Positions 34,800-46,517 of a DNA stretch of 64,000 bases are shown in pieces. The stretch is from Cryptomeria japonica (lineage: Eukaryota; Streptophyta; Pinopsida; Cupressales; Cupressaceae), in NCBI RefSeq assembly GCF_030272615.1, contig NC_081412.1:20623932-20687931 (forward strand). Reading direction: 5' to 3'. The position numbers and the translations under genes are program-made. The notes under the pieces were generated by a model that did not search any database, was not told the origin of the DNA, and was given only the letters and a program-made list of their open reading frames with translations. Position 1 is the stretch's first letter. Each line of letters starts with the position of its first letter.

Positions 34800-35876
34800 T
34801 GTAGACACCTAAAAATGTCTCATTACTTCTACAATAATTATTCATCTAATTAATTAAGTAATTCTTTAATTATTTGATTAAACTAACTATTTCTTCTAAT
34901 TATCGTATTCTATTTCTATTCTCAAATAATTTTAATCAGTTACCCATATCTCAATTTTTTAATTAATTATGGTCTTTTCCTTAGTTAAATAATCTTTATT
35001 ATTTAATTAATTCTATTTCCTAAGTTTAAATAATTTCGTTTAAATTATTTAATTAACTTATCCCTCCAATTCCCCAAATTATAATTCCATCTAATTTCAT
35101 TTCACATTTCTCCCAAATTCAAATTTCAGTTCATTTCATCTAATTTCAAATCATCAAATTCACATTTCACCAAATCTGAATTTCAATTAATTTCATGTGC
35201 ATTTCAGCATTCGAATGACCACATTCAAATCCAAATTGAAAATGAAAATTAAATTCAATTTCAAATTCCTACAACACATGCTAAAATCAAAACTGGTTGA
35301 TCAAATCAGTTGTCTAATCAGTTAACTCATCAATCATCTTTTTTAACTCAAAATCAATTCAGTCTTCAAATCATTCAATTTAGTCATCTCCCTAGTCTAT
35401 TCAATTCACTAATCAATCAAGTGAGTTGACTAATCCACCTATTTAGTTCACTCTTCAATCAATCCAGTTGACTACTCAATCAAATGAGTTAACAAATCAA
35501 TCAATTGAGTTCACTGATCAATCAATTCCAATTGTCTGTCAATCAACACTTTAGTTTTATTTCTCACCCCCTTTGTGTTGAAAATCTATAAACTCAACCT
35601 CTCTTCTCAATTCAGTCTAGAATCACAGAATCATAGTCTTCAAAACATTTGTATGCTAGAAATTGGTGCAATACCCGAGAGCCACCAAACACGCAAATCG
35701 AAGGACAATGGAAGCAAAGATACAGAATGATGGAGTTCTTATTTGAATTGCATTTCTCATTTTCTGTATTGATTTTCATTGATTATGTTCGATGTTTGTT
35801 AATTAATTGAGAATCGGTGTTTCATTCTTATTTGCTTATTATCTTAATACATTTATGACATTCAGGCATAGAAACA
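34800..35876 (+). repeat. 3' LTR of element A
   Basis: It starts TGTAGACACCTAAAAATG and ends AGGCATAGAAACA, 1077 bp. The start is shared with the LTR of element D (TGTAGACACCCAAAATTG). It contains AT-rich imperfect palindromes in the first 300 bases and degenerate AATCAATTCAGTT repeats later. Its 3' part matches 1-563. Confidence 0.85.
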
Positions 35877-36898
35877 ATATCATTTCATGGACCTTCAACT
35901 TTTTTCTTTCAAATTTAAATTTGTTTTGCGATATTGTATTTTATGTTAAAAAAACTCATGCAGGGTATTCAACCAATATATCAACTCCTCTAGTTTTAGA
36001 CTACCCCCATAATCTAAAATATCAACCTTTATTATATCATCTATTCCTTCTAATTCCATAATCATCCTCTCTTCAATTTATAGTGATTCCACTTTCTCTT
36101 CCTTCTCATGATAAATGGATAAAAATAATCTCTTAAAACTTCTCCTAACCTTATTTCTTCATCTATGCCAACTATAACTTTTCTCCTATCTCATAATAAT
36201 TTTGGTAACCTTATATTTTCCTTTGAATATGTTTCATTTTCATGTTCGCGTGTTCATAACCTCCACATCCTCTTTGCATCTTTCATAATCCTATAATGTA
36301 TGTGCAAAGTTTGCCCTACTATAGCAACTAATAATGTAATTTAAAGTATATAAACCTGTTAGTGTAGGTTTTTATTTCCTAGTTGGTTGTTTATTTTCCT
36401 ATTCATAGGTTTTTCCTACACTTTTTATTTAAACTTTCTTAGGATTAATTAAGCGAGTATTAGTGTGAGTGGGTGCAAGGTGTGAGCATCTTCCATGGGA
36501 GTTAGACATTTCTTTTTAGGCTATTGTGGTGGTCTCTTCCCATTAGTCATGTTTTCCACCTCTCCCCTCTCTCATTTCCAATATATACTCACTCCTAGCT
36601 AGTATTTTTATTCCATTTCTATTGCATTGTAATTGCATTCTACAGCCTTTTGCTCTTGCATTCTCCTAATGCTATTTTTATTTTGCAGTGTTTGCATTTC
36701 TCTCTTGGAGACTAAGTTTGTGTTGTTATTTTGATATTTTATGTCTAAACGCTATTGGAATTTGGGGGAAAATTGTAATCACACTAAAATATAAAGTGGC
36801 AATATTGTAATATTTTGGGGGGTGATTTTTGAGACTAGTGAAAAAAGTGGGTGTGTATTGGTGTTCTTGTGTTCTCTTTCTTTCAGCATTTATGCATC
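35877..36898 (+). other. Flank of element A and probable LTR remnant of a copia-type element
   Basis: AT-rich sequence with no gene. A TGTTAGTGTAGG start near 36357 and LTR-like U/T-rich content run up to the copia-type gag start at 36899, so the second half may be its 5' LTR. I find no clear primer site. Confidence 0.3.
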
Positions 36899-37600
36899 AT
36901 GGATCAAACAATAGTTCCCATTCTAACTCCTTACAATTATTTTGAGTGGAAATCATGCATGACAATCTACTTAAGAAAATTTGGTTTGCATAGGATAACA
37001 ATGGGCTTGGAAACTAAACCTACTATTGATGCATAAAAGCCTAAGTGGTTCAATGGATGTGATGAAGCATATGGAACTTTGTATTTGTCTATTTCTCCTT
37101 ACCTACTGTTTCATGTTGAATCTTTGAGTATTCCTATTCAACTTTGGACAAAGTTAGAAACTTTATTTAGAACTCAAGATCCAATGAGGGGTCATATGTT
37201 GGAAAATAAACTCTAAGTCCAGCCAATTTTAGCACAATCCAAGATTTCTTCACAAATTTGAAATCGGTAAGGTTGCAGTTAAAGCAATGTGGAATTGAAA
37301 AGAAAGATGAACAACTGATTCTTAGTATTCTCTCTAAGCTAAGTTTTGAATATTTAATATTTGTTTCTACTTTCTATGCTACTAAGAGTGCACTTCGGAC
37401 TCAATTTACAATGTCATCATTAGATGATTTTGCTATTTCTTTCACAAAGGAGAAAGATAAGCTAATCCAGATGGGCACTCTAAAATCCTCTAAGTCGCAT
37501 GTCCTTGTTGTCAACCAAGGCACAAAAGAATAGAAAGGACAAAGTAGCAACAATAAGGAAAAGAAACAAAAGAATATAAATGAGAAGAAGGATCAAAAAC
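36899..37600 (+). pseudogene. gag: Copia-type gag fragment
   Basis: ATG 36899 opens MDQTIVPILTPYNYFEWKSC, the typical start of Ty1/copia gag. AYGTLYLSISPYLLFHVES, LWTKLETLFRTQDP and, in another frame from 37258, QLKQCGIEKKDEQLILSILS and KLSFEYLIFVSTFYA follow. At least one stop and one frame change occur. The zinc knuckle and pol are missing; the sequence is cut at about 37605 by the LTR at 37606. Confidence 0.7.
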
Positions 37601-37605
37601 AAGCT

Positions 37606-38548
37606 TGTTGGGACCTCCAAAAATTGGCTAAATTTTGAGGTCCCATGTTGAGGAAATTTACTTGCAGCACTCTGAAAAGCAACTGCAGAAACTTGCCTAA
37701 GTAGCTCACTTTGGAGAGCTATATTTTGAAGCCCATTGAATATCATGCAAAATGTCTTTGGGATATACTCATCACCTATCAGTAAGCATATCAATCAAGT
37801 TGCTGCCTCCTATGATCAGATAGGAAGCATTTTTTAAGCACTTGATTTGAGGGGTCAACAAAGGTTCACTGTGTGCACATTTTCAGAGAATTATGAGTAG
37901 CCTGCTTTGGAGGTTTGCATCTCACACTCAATTTATGTTCATGATAAACCATTTGTTCCTCAGTGTTCCCTAACCTTTTTTGTTCCCCTATGTCCATTCT
38001 TAGATTCCCAAGTTATCATTTGACATATTTGTGAAAGCCAAACTATTTGCAATTTGTCGATTTCTGCACTTTACACAATGAAAAATGTTTCAACAAAGCC
38101 CAATTTGAGCATTTATATCTTTCTCCCAGATGACTATTTCGTCAAAGACAATTGTTTCATGTGATTCCTTGCAGCTAAATGAGATTGCATGCAAGGATCC
38201 AAGCCTTTGTGACATTGTTCGCTACTTTTTTTTAAATGGATTTGAAATAACGTTTGAAGAGGGTTCTAGCAGGTTTCAGTGTAGAAATGACTAAGTTGTC
38301 ATCTTTGGCGATTAAAATATTGCAACTCAGGAAGCGTCATGAGAACCCATTTTGCAGGATGATTCCAAATATATCAGACTTTGTTCCTATCAGATGGCAT
38401 TGTCTCATTTGGCCATTTGCTCAATTTTTTAAAAATGTTTTCAGAGGCTCAAGGCTTGTTTTGACCATTTTGCAAATGGTTAAAAAATAAAGTTTCAATA
38501 ATTGAATTTTGCATGTTTTTTATCCAAATCCATGTTGGAGTGGTTTCA
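37606..38548 (+). repeat. Probable LTR with decayed primer site
   Basis: It starts TGTTGGGACCTCC and ends GGTTTCA. Four bases on comes TAATATCAGGGC (38552-38563), close to the initiator Met tRNA site TGGTATCAGAGC. No partner LTR is recognisable in the window. The ORFs inside are not credible. Confidence 0.4.
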
Positions 38549-38563
38549 AATTAATATCAGGGC

Positions 38564-38740
38564 TCAGTGGTGTGAGAACAAAAAAAAAATTAAGCTAGGC
38601 CCACAAGGGGCCCGGCCTATTTCATCAGTTATATTCTCAAGGATTCATATTGAGATTTTATTGTTTAAATCATTTTTAATGATTTAAATAATGTATGCAA
38701 GTGAAGAATGAGGATACGAAGGAATTGAAAATTTCAATCA
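38564..38740 (+). other. Unresolved junction upstream of element C
   Basis: About 180 bases that do not match the start of C's 3' LTR, although by length the 5' LTR should begin near 38660. Either C's 5' LTR start was replaced or this is older flank. Confidence 0.3.
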
Positions 38741-40251
38741 AGTGTTTTAATGATGGACTACTTAGAGGTCCACATGTATTTTTTATGTTCATTTGAAGGG
38801 TGATTGTCACCAAGGTTGTTCGTTTTCCCAAATTTGGCCAATGAGCCCTTGTAAGCCTAAAATGGCATAAATTTGCATTATGATGTAACACATCTTGTAA
38901 AGCCTCCTTAGGAATCTATTCATGTCATTTTGATGTTAGGGAGTCATCCTAGGAGGTTCAGTATGAGTGGAAATGCACAAAAGGCAAAAATGCACATTTG
39001 AGCAAAAGTTGTCATTGTTGCTTGACAACTATTTGCAACTTTTTGAGCAACTTTGCATTTTTGAGTAAATTAGTGGTTAGGCAACTGATGAAGAGTTGGT
39101 TATGACCAAAATGGAATATAAAATGCTCTGAGAATGACTGTACATGGGTTTGAATATCTTTAAGAAATTTTTGAATAGAATTTGAAGACAATTTCCAGAT
39201 TTTGCCTTGTATTTTGTCATTTTTGTAGCAGCAGTCCGTAGAAAATGGATTGACCTTGCTATTGTCATTTCATGGTGGTTTAGTGTATGATATTGTATTT
39301 CTCAGGAGGTTTTTGTATCTTTCCTTAGTGCAATTTTGAAGTGTGTTTACAAATTATCTCTTATCGTACTACTCTCAGTCTGAGCAAGGGTTCAAGAGCC
39401 CAATCATTGTTCCAAATTGAAATCCCTTGATTTTTGCTCAATGACTTGGGATTAAATTCATGGAACCCTTGTACAGTGTATATACCTTTTGGAATGGCCT
39501 CGAAGTTGTTGGCAAGCAACTTGCTATCATTTCCTAGGCAAGCTCTGTCATAGCCCAATTAGGAAAATGATTGATAATTTTATATTTGCTTGCAGGGATG
39601 AGTAGTTGTGAATGTGCCAAGTGTTTGGCATGGAAGTGTGGTGCAGGTCAGAGCCTCAATGAAGAGGTGTAGGTGTGACAGGGTGGAGAAGCCAGTAAAA
39701 CCTTTTGAAGAAGACTGTTAACTCCTAAACCCTCAAAAGTGCCATTTTTGGGATCCGTACTAGTACGGACAGACCAAACTGCCTACCCTAGTGGACCCAA
39801 AATTTTATCCAAAAGGGTACTCAGATCACTAAAGGTGTTGGAAGGCTCTTTGAGTGATTTTTGAGTAGTTGCCCAAAAACTGGTAAGGTAGGGCTGATTG
39901 GGGCTCTAGGGCTACTAGGCCTAGAAAATAGGAAGAAGAGAGAACGATGGGAAAATAATGGAAAGCCAGTCGAAGAACCTCTTGAATGGAATTGAAAAAC
40001 CTATAAAACGCCCCCTAAAACCCCTGCAAGTACATGTTGGAGGTTTGGATGGTCTAATGGTTGGATTTACCATAGTGAATCTCAATCATGCTTGAGGCAA
40101 CTATTGAGCACAAATTGATAGGGAGCACTCCAAGAGAGTTTGAGTGTTTGACTCATTAATGGACAAAGGAAGAGTGATAGGAGCCAATTAAAACATCATT
40201 TAAATACCTATTGAGCAAGGTGAAACTCTCTTTGAGAACCTCTTCCCATCA
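38741..40251 (+). repeat. 5' LTR of element C (start uncertain)
   Basis: From AGTGTTTTAATGATGG it matches 45017-46517 and ends CTTCCCATCA. The first 80-110 bases of the LTR as seen in the 3' copy (TGGTGCAGGAGCACC and on) are absent or replaced here. The GTTGC/GCAAC block is at about 39005-39058. Confidence 0.75.
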
Positions 40252-40254
40252 AAG

Positions 40255-40266
40255 TGGTATCAGAGC
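40255..40266 (+). other. Primer-binding site of element C (initiator Met tRNA)
   Basis: TGGTATCAGAGC lies three bases after the LTR. Confidence 0.9.
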
Positions 40267-40294
40267 GAGCTAAGATTTAGGAAGAAGCCAGTTC

Positions 40295-41380
40295 ATGTCA
40301 GAGACTGAGTCAGTAGGAGAGAATAGCCTCGGGATGGTGACCAATGCAGAGTTAGCCAAAAAGGTAGAAGATCAAGAGGAAGAGAATAGACTACTCAGGG
40401 TAAGATTACAACAGTTGGAGAGCAAACTAGATGTAGTTCAAGACAAGACTGAGAAGGTGACAATCAAAATAAATGAAGGGAAAGGTAAAGAAGTAGTAGA
40501 AGAGGATGGCACACCTGATCTAGATCCTATTCTACCTGAAGACCCTTTCCTCAGAGCCATCAAAGACTTAGGAGGAAAGTCCCTAGAAGGAGTGCCACTT
40601 TTTTGTGGAAAAATGGAACTAGAAGTGGTCATGGAATGGATTGAAGGATTGGAGAATCACTTTGAATGTGATGGGATTAGTGAAGCACAAAAGGTGAAGG
40701 TAGCCAAATCTAGACTGAGAGGACCAACTTTGACTTGGTGGAAGTTCATCCAAGAGGAGAGACAAAAGGAGGGTAAGAACCCAATTGCCACTTGGAAAGG
40801 AATGCTAGCCAAGGTGAAAGAATCATATATCCCTAAAGACTCTGAAATTCAATTACACAAGAGGAGACAAAACTTGAGACAAAGAGAACTAGATGTGAGC
40901 AACTGCACTGAGGAATTTCAGAAGTTGTGTCTGAGATCTAAGGTGGTGGAAGATGAAAGCATCAAGGTAGCCAGATACTTGAATGGATTGAGATGGAACA
41001 TACAAGAAGATTTGAGTTTGTTGTGTCCTAGTGCTATTCATAAGTGCTATCAATTAGCACTCAAGGTGGAAGAGAAGAGTAAAAAGAAACAAGAGCAAGG
41101 CAACAGAGGTAGAGGTGGGGGAAGAGATGGTAGAGTTCATAGAGGTAGCTATGGTAGAAGAAGTGTAGACCAAAGATCCCAAGGGGAATCCAAGATGGTA
41201 GAGAAGAGTGAGGATTTCAATAGAAAGAGAAGCTATAGAGGAAGGGGATCTAGAAACTCTAATAGAGGAAGGTCTAGTGGATCAGGAAGAAGGTCCTATT
41301 TTGCCACAATGAAGTGCTACAATTGTCATCAACTTGGACACCTGGCTTATAGATGTCCTAATAATTCATCTTCATCCTAA
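40295..41380 (+). CDS. gag: Element C gag, 361 codons, intact
   Basis: Open from ATG 40295 to TAA 41378-41380. Coiled-coil-like N-terminus (VEDQEEENRLLRVRLQQLES), then the capsid-like core MEWIEGLENHFECDGISEAQ, SRLRGPTLTWWKFIQEE and EEFQKLCLRSKV. An RG-rich basic tail is followed by an intact zinc knuckle, CYNCHQLGHLAYRC (about 41322-41363). It would assemble particles and bind RNA. The ORF is the best-kept gene of the element and sits next to a heavily broken pol. Confidence 0.85.
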   Translation: MSETESVGENSLGMVTNAELAKKVEDQEEENRLLRVRLQQLESKLDVVQDKTEKVTIKINEGKGKEVVEEDGTPDLDPILPEDPFLRAIKDLGGKSLEGVPLFCGKMELEVVMEWIEGLENHFECDGISEAQKVKVAKSRLRGPTLTWWKFIQEERQKEGKNPIATWKGMLAKVKESYIPKDSEIQLHKRRQNLRQRELDVSNCTEEFQKLCLRSKVVEDESIKVARYLNGLRWNIQEDLSLLCPSAIHKCYQLALKVEEKSKKKQEQGNRGRGGGRDGRVHRGSYGRRSVDQRSQGESKMVEKSEDFNRKRSYRGRGSRNSNRGRSSGSGRRSYFATMKCYNCHQLGHLAYRCPNNSSSS

Positions 41381-42060
41381 GGAGGTGAGAGGAGAGTAAA
41401 TTATATTCAAGAAGATGCAGCAAATGTGAAGGTATCAGAAGTGAGTTTAGATTTAGAGGTTGGAGAGAATCTCATGATGAGAAGATTCTTGATCAAAGAA
41501 CCGGTTAAGGAAAAACCTAACCAAAGAAGATCCCTGTTTAGGTTAAAATGCAAGATTATGGGCAAAGTATGTAGAGTGGTGGTGAATGCAGGTTCCACTA
41601 ATAACATAGTGTCAGAAGAGGCAGTAAGTAAGCTCAACCTACAAAGAATCCCACATAGTGATCCTTATAGGGTTACTTGGCTCAACAAGGGGCAACATGT
41701 TCTAGTGAATGAACAAACTTGGGTGGAGTTTACTATAGGAGGCTACAAGGACAAAATCTTGTGTAACATCTTGCCAATGGATGCTTGCCACCTACTCCTA
41801 GGTAGGCCTTGGCAATTTGATAGGAAATCAATACACCATGGGGAAAATAATGCTTATACTTTTCAAAAAGATGGGATTACCTATAAAATTCAGTCCATAG
41901 GAGACCAAGAAGAGGGTAGATCTAAAGGTCCCAATTTGTAACTAGTTGGTGAGAAGGATTTCCTTAACACTCTCAAGGAAGGAGAAGGAGTGGGGTTTGC
42001 ACTTGTAGTAAAACCAAAAGAAGAAAGCAAGGATAAGAAAGTATACATTCCCAATGAAGT
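41381..42060 (+). pseudogene. pol: Element C protease with mutated active site
   Basis: Frame shared with gag after one stop. The active site reads VVVNAGSTNNIVS where element B has VIVDSGSTDNIIS, so the catalytic Asp is Asn and the following Ser is Ala. The second motif, MDACHLLLGRPWQFDRK, is kept. A stop follows at 41939-41941. Inactive as read. Confidence 0.8.
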
Positions 42061-42791
42061 GCAGCAAATTCTAAACCAGTTTAAGGATATTATCAATGAT
42101 GGAGCACCTACAACCTTGCCTCCTCAACATTCCATAAGTCACCAAATTGACTTCATACTCAGAGCTTCATTGCTTAATAAGGCAGGTTATAAAATGACAC
42201 CAGAGAAGAATAAAGAGGTAGCTAAAAAATAAAAGAACTCTTGGATAATGGTCTAATAAGGAAGAGCATCAGCTCATGTGCAGTTCCCATCGTTTTGACC
42301 CCAAAGAAGGGAGGTACTTGGAGACTTTGCACTGATTCTAGAGCTATCAATCGGATTACAATTACAGATAGGTTTCCCATACCAAGAATTGAAGATTTGA
42401 TGGATTATCTAGAAGGTGTTGAATTCTTCACCAAGATAGACTTCAAGAGTGGTTACCACTAAATCAGAATCAAGGAGGGAGATGAATGGAAGACAACATT
42501 CAAAACCACAGAAGGAATTTATGAATGGCTTTTAATGCCATTTGGACTCACAAATACCCCTATCAAATTCATGAGACTCGTGAATGAAGTACTCAAGAAT
42601 TATATTGGTAAATTTGTTGTTGTTTATTTAGATGACATCTTGATTTTTAGCAAGTTTAAAGATGAACATCTAAAGCATATAGAGATTGTATTGAAGAAAT
42701 TATGTGATGAGAAACTAACTATCAATTTGGAGAAATGTGAGTTCATGAAATAGGAGTTGATATATCTTAGGTTTGTAATCTCAAGTGGTGA
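42061..42791 (+). pseudogene. pol: Element C reverse transcriptase, two frameshifts
   Basis: Motifs: HQIDFILRASLLNKAGYKMT, then a frame change near 42230 in an A-run. Next come [40 protein letters not shown] with a stop, [20 protein letters not shown], and the catalytic [12 protein letters not shown] (about 42617-42652). Another frame change occurs near 42794, just before MDTSKVETI. Confidence 0.8.
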
Positions 42792-43409
42792 TTGAAGATG
42801 GATACCTCTAAGGTGGAAACCATAATCAATGGGCCTACACCTAAGACAACAAGTGAAGTGAGGAGTTTTCATGGTTTGGCACAATTTTATAGGAAGTTCA
42901 TCAGAGGATTCAGTGAGATATATGCACCCATGCTTGACACAATCAAAGGAGGTGTGAAAACTAAGTTTCAATGGACAAAATAAGAACAAAGAGGATTTGA
43001 TCTCTTAAAGACAAAGGTGGCTACAAAATCGGTACTATTTCTTCCAAGCATTGACAAGCTCTTCACCATTGAATGTGATGCAAGCAACATAGCAATTGGA
43101 GTAGTCTTAAGTCAAGACAATAGACCGGTTACATTTTTCAGTGAGAAGCTCAATGATGCCAAGAAAAGGTATTCTTCCTATGATTTGGAGTTATATGCAC
43201 TTGTTCAATCACTTAGGAAATGGAGGCATTATTTTCTGCCTAAATAATTTATGGTTTATACTGATAACCAAGCTCTTAGTTTTCTCAATTCACAAGAAAA
43301 GTTGAACCATAGGCATATCAAATGGGTAGAGTATTTGTAGTCATATACTTTTACCATTAAACATAAGAAAGGTCAATGTAATAAAGTTGTTGATGCATTA
43401 AGTAGAAGG
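42792..43409 (+). pseudogene. pol: Element C RNase H
   Basis: [20 protein letters not shown] is the RT-RNase H connection. RNase H motifs FTIECDASNIAIGVVLSQDN, YDLELYALVQSLRKWRHYF, YTDNQALSF and KGQCNKVVDALSRR are all present. Stops lie at about 42981, 43245 and 43338. Unlike B, all four acidic positions are kept. Confidence 0.75.
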
Positions 43410-44533
43410 TTGCTAACAGTTCAAGAAGTGCAACTCAAGAGCATTGGAGTGGATAAATTCAAGGGGTTATACCAAGATGATAAAGACTTTTCCATCATCT
43501 ACAAGGTTTGTCAAGACTTTAGAAAGCATTTTCATGGTGAATATGCAGATTTTACCTTACAAGATGGTCTTTTATTTAAAGGAGGACATCTTTGTGTACC
43601 TAGAGGGTCCATGCGAAAAAATTTGATGCAAGAGAAGCACAATGGTTGCTTAAGTGGGCATTTTGGATTGAATAAGACTTTGGAACTTGTCCAAAGATTC
43701 TACTATTGGCCAAAGATGCAAAGGGATATCAAAAAATATTTGGAGCAATGTGTGGTTTGTCAAAGAGCCAAGGGTACTTCTTCTAATGCTGGTCTCTATC
43801 AACCTTTACCTATCCCTAACCGGCCATGGGAGTGTGTAAGTTTGTTTTTGGTTTGCCTAAGACCAAATAAGGATTTGATAGCATCTATGCTGTGGTAGAT
43901 AGATTTAGAAAAATGGCCCATTTAATTCCATGTAAGGTGACTCATGATGGTAGTCATATTGCTCACTACTTTTTCAAGGAAGTCATTATAATTCATGGCT
44001 TACCTATCAATATAGTATCAGATAGAGATGAAAAGTTTATTGGTCATTTTTGGAAGACTTTATGGCAAAGATTGGATACTAAGTTGTCTTTCTGTTCAGC
44101 CTACCATCCCCAAATGGATGGCCAAACAAAGGTGGTCAATAGAACACTTGGAAACCTTCTTACGTGTCTGACAAAGGAGTATGGACAAGCTTGGGATCAG
44201 ATCATCCATCAAGCTGAGTTTGCTTACAATGATAGTGTGAATAGATCAACCGGTAAGAGCCCTTTTGAGATAGTTTATGGCCTTCATCCCAGAGGTGTGT
44301 TGGAGCTCAAAGATGTTGGGAAGATGGGACAACAGAGTGGACATGCTATGGACATGTCTCAATCCATGCAAGAGATTCATGAGCAGGTTAGGAAAGCATT
44401 ACTAGACACCTCTCAAAGGATCAAAGATAAAGTAGCTAAAAAGAGAAAGGATATATAATTTTCCATTGGGGACTTGGTCATGGTTCATTTGAACAAAGCA
44501 AGGCTTTAGAAAGGAGTCCCTAGTAAACTTTAG
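43410..44533 (+). pseudogene. pol: Element C integrase, catalytic residues lost
   Basis: The zinc-binding N-domain is intact (HNGCLSGHFGLNKT, CVVCQRAKG). Near 43835 about seven bases are missing compared with B, removing the first catalytic Asp (B: SMDFVVG) and shifting the frame. From 43892 the frame resumes with VDRFRKMAHLIPCKV; the second Asp is present (SDRDEKF), but the Glu motif reads GQTKVVNR instead of GQTEVINR. Stops follow at 44456 and after. Confidence 0.85.
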
Positions 44534-44914
44534 ATGAGGAGGATTGGACCTTGTAAGGTCTTGGCTAAGTATAGAAACAATGCCTACAAACTTGACCTAC
44601 CTATAGACATGGTTTTATCTCCTATAGTCAATGTTACAGACTTGGTGCAGTATAAGGGAAAACTTCCAGAGGAATGTAGTAGAGTCTTAGAGGTCTCTCA
44701 AGAACTTTCAAACCTTCCCTTACCACCTACAAACATGCCACAAGCGGAGAAAGTATTGGATTCTAGGATTCTCAAGAAGACAAGGCACACCACTTATATG
44801 GAGCATTTGGTCAAATGGCAGAAAATTCCAGCATCTGAGACTACTTGGGTACCTGAAGAAGACTTTTCTAAACTTTTCATTCCTCTTTCTTTGTTGCCTA
44901 AAGGATTCACTTGA
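44534..44914 (+). pseudogene. Element C integrase tail and chromodomain
   Basis: MRRIGPCKVLAKYRNNAYKL is the integrase C-terminal fold region. VLDSRILKKTRHTTYMEHLV followed by KW, then SETTWVPEEDF, is a chromodomain with the conserved LVKW and TW aromatic positions. The frame is open to TGA 44912-44914, 22 bases before the 3' LTR. Confidence 0.8.
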
Positions 44915-44925
44915 CTTCTTTCTCA

Positions 44926-44936
44926 TTGGGGGAGTA
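44926..44936 (+). other. Polypurine tract of element C
   Basis: TTGGGGGAGTA abuts the 3' LTR. Confidence 0.75.
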
Positions 44937-46517
44937 TGGTGCAGGAGCACCTAGCTTTTAACCAGTTTGTTGATACATTTTGCAAATTTTGGAGTGAGTA
45001 TCCATATTTTGGATCAGTGTTTGAATAATGGAATACTTAGAGGTCCACATATGCTTTTTATGTTCATTTGAAGGGTGATTGTCACCAAGGTTGTTTGTTT
45101 TCCCAAATCTGGCCAATGAGCCCTTGTAAGCCTAAAATAGCATAAATTTGCATTATGATGTAAAATGTCTTGTAAAGCCTCATTAGGAATCTATTAATTT
45201 CATTTTGATGTTAGGAAGTCATCCTAGGAGGTTCGATATGAGTAGAAATGCACAAAAGGCAAAAATACACATTTGAACAAAAGTTGTCATTGTTGCTTGA
45301 CAACTCTTTGCAACTTTTTGAGCAACTTTGCATTTTTGAGTAAATCAATGGTTAGGCAATCGATGAAGAGTTGGTTATGACCAAAATGGAATATAGAATG
45401 CTTTGAGAATGATTGTACACAGGTTGGGATATCTTTGAGCAATTTTTGAATAGAATTTGAAGACAATTTCCAGATTTTGCCTTGTATTTTGTCATTTTTG
45501 TAGCAGCAATCCACACAAAATGGATTTACCTTGCTACTGTTATTTCATGGTGGTTTAGTGTATGATATTGTATTTCTCAGGAGGTTTTTGTATCTTTCCT
45601 TAGTGCAATTTTGAAGTGTGTTTACAAATTATCCCTTATTGTACTTCTCTCGGTCTGAGCAAGGGTTCAAGAGCCCAATCAAGGTTCCAACTTGAGATCC
45701 CTTGAGTTTTGCTCAATGACCCTTGGGGTTAAAGTCATGGAACCCTTGTACAATGTATATACCTTTTGGAATGGCCTAGAATTTTTTGGGAATCAACTTT
45801 CTATCATTTCCTAGGCGAGCTTTGTCATAGCCCGGTTAGGAAAATGACTGATAATTTTGTATTTGCTTGCAGGGATGAGTAGTTGTGAATGTGCCAAGTG
45901 CTTGGAATGGAAGTGTGATACAGGGTAGAGTTTCAATGAAGAGGTGGAGGTGTGACAGGGTGGAGAAGCCATTAAAACCTTTTGAAGAAGACTATTAACT
46001 CCTAAACCCTCAACAGTGTCATTTTTGGGATCCATACCAGTACGGACAGACCAGACTGCTTACCCTAGTGGACCCAAAATTTTGTCCAAAAGGGTACTTG
46101 GATCACCAAAGGTGTTGGAAGGTTCTTTGAGTTATTTTTGAGTAGTTGCCCAAAAACTGATAAGGTAGGGCTAATTGGGGCTCTAGGGCTACTAGGCCTA
46201 GAAAATAGGAAAAAGAGGGAGCGATGGGAAAATGGTGGAAAGCTAATCAAAAAACCTCTTGAATGGAATTGAAACACCCTCTAAAACCCTTGCAAGTACA
46301 TGTTGGATTTTTGGATATTCTAATGGTTGGATTTAGCATAGTGAATCTCAATCATGCTTGAGGTAACTATTGAGCACAAATTGATAGAGAGCACTCCAAG
46401 AGAGTTTGAGTGTTTGACTCGTTAATGGAAAAGTGAAGAGTGATAGAAGCCCATTAAAACAATATTTAAATACCTCTTAAGCAAGGTGAAAATCTCTTTG
46501 AGAACCTCTCCCCATCA
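44937..46517 (+). repeat. 3' LTR of element C
   Basis: It starts TGGTGCAGGAGCACC and ends CTCCCCATCA, 1581 bp. It carries the GTTGC/GCAAC block at about 45286-45333. The ORFs inside are shadows. Confidence 0.85.

Larger units (their letters stand above)
1..35876 (+). mobile_element. Element A: large Tat-lineage Ty3/gypsy retrotransposon, nested and decayed
   Basis: An LTR pair (1-563, cut by the window start, and 34800-35876) encloses a primer site, long leader, Tat-type gag-pol (6163-15314), an antisense PMD gene (25814-34426) and a polypurine tract. Five later insertions (1510-2568, 2722-4331, 12046-13705, 15704-23598, 28027-34219) add roughly 18.4 kb, leaving about 17-18 kb of native element. 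The two LTR copies differ visibly more than those of D or F, so A is the oldest recognisable layer here. Tat assignment rests on the DGG-type protease, the YVDD reverse transcriptase, two RNase H domains in series and no chromodomain. The left target duplication is outside the window. Confidence 0.85.
38741..46517 (+). mobile_element. Element C: chromovirus related to B
   Basis: LTR homology runs from about 38741 to 40251 and 44937 to 46517, with an initiator-Met-tRNA primer site, intact gag, broken pol and a chromodomain. Gag and pol align with element B throughout, but the LTRs differ, so they are distinct subfamilies. The 5' end and target duplication are unresolved. Confidence 0.85.

Noticed and set aside
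38568-38580. TGGTGTGAGAAC as the start of C's 5' LTR
   Set aside because: It resembles the LTR start but the following bases do not align with the 3' LTR, and flanking bases do not match the bases after 46517.
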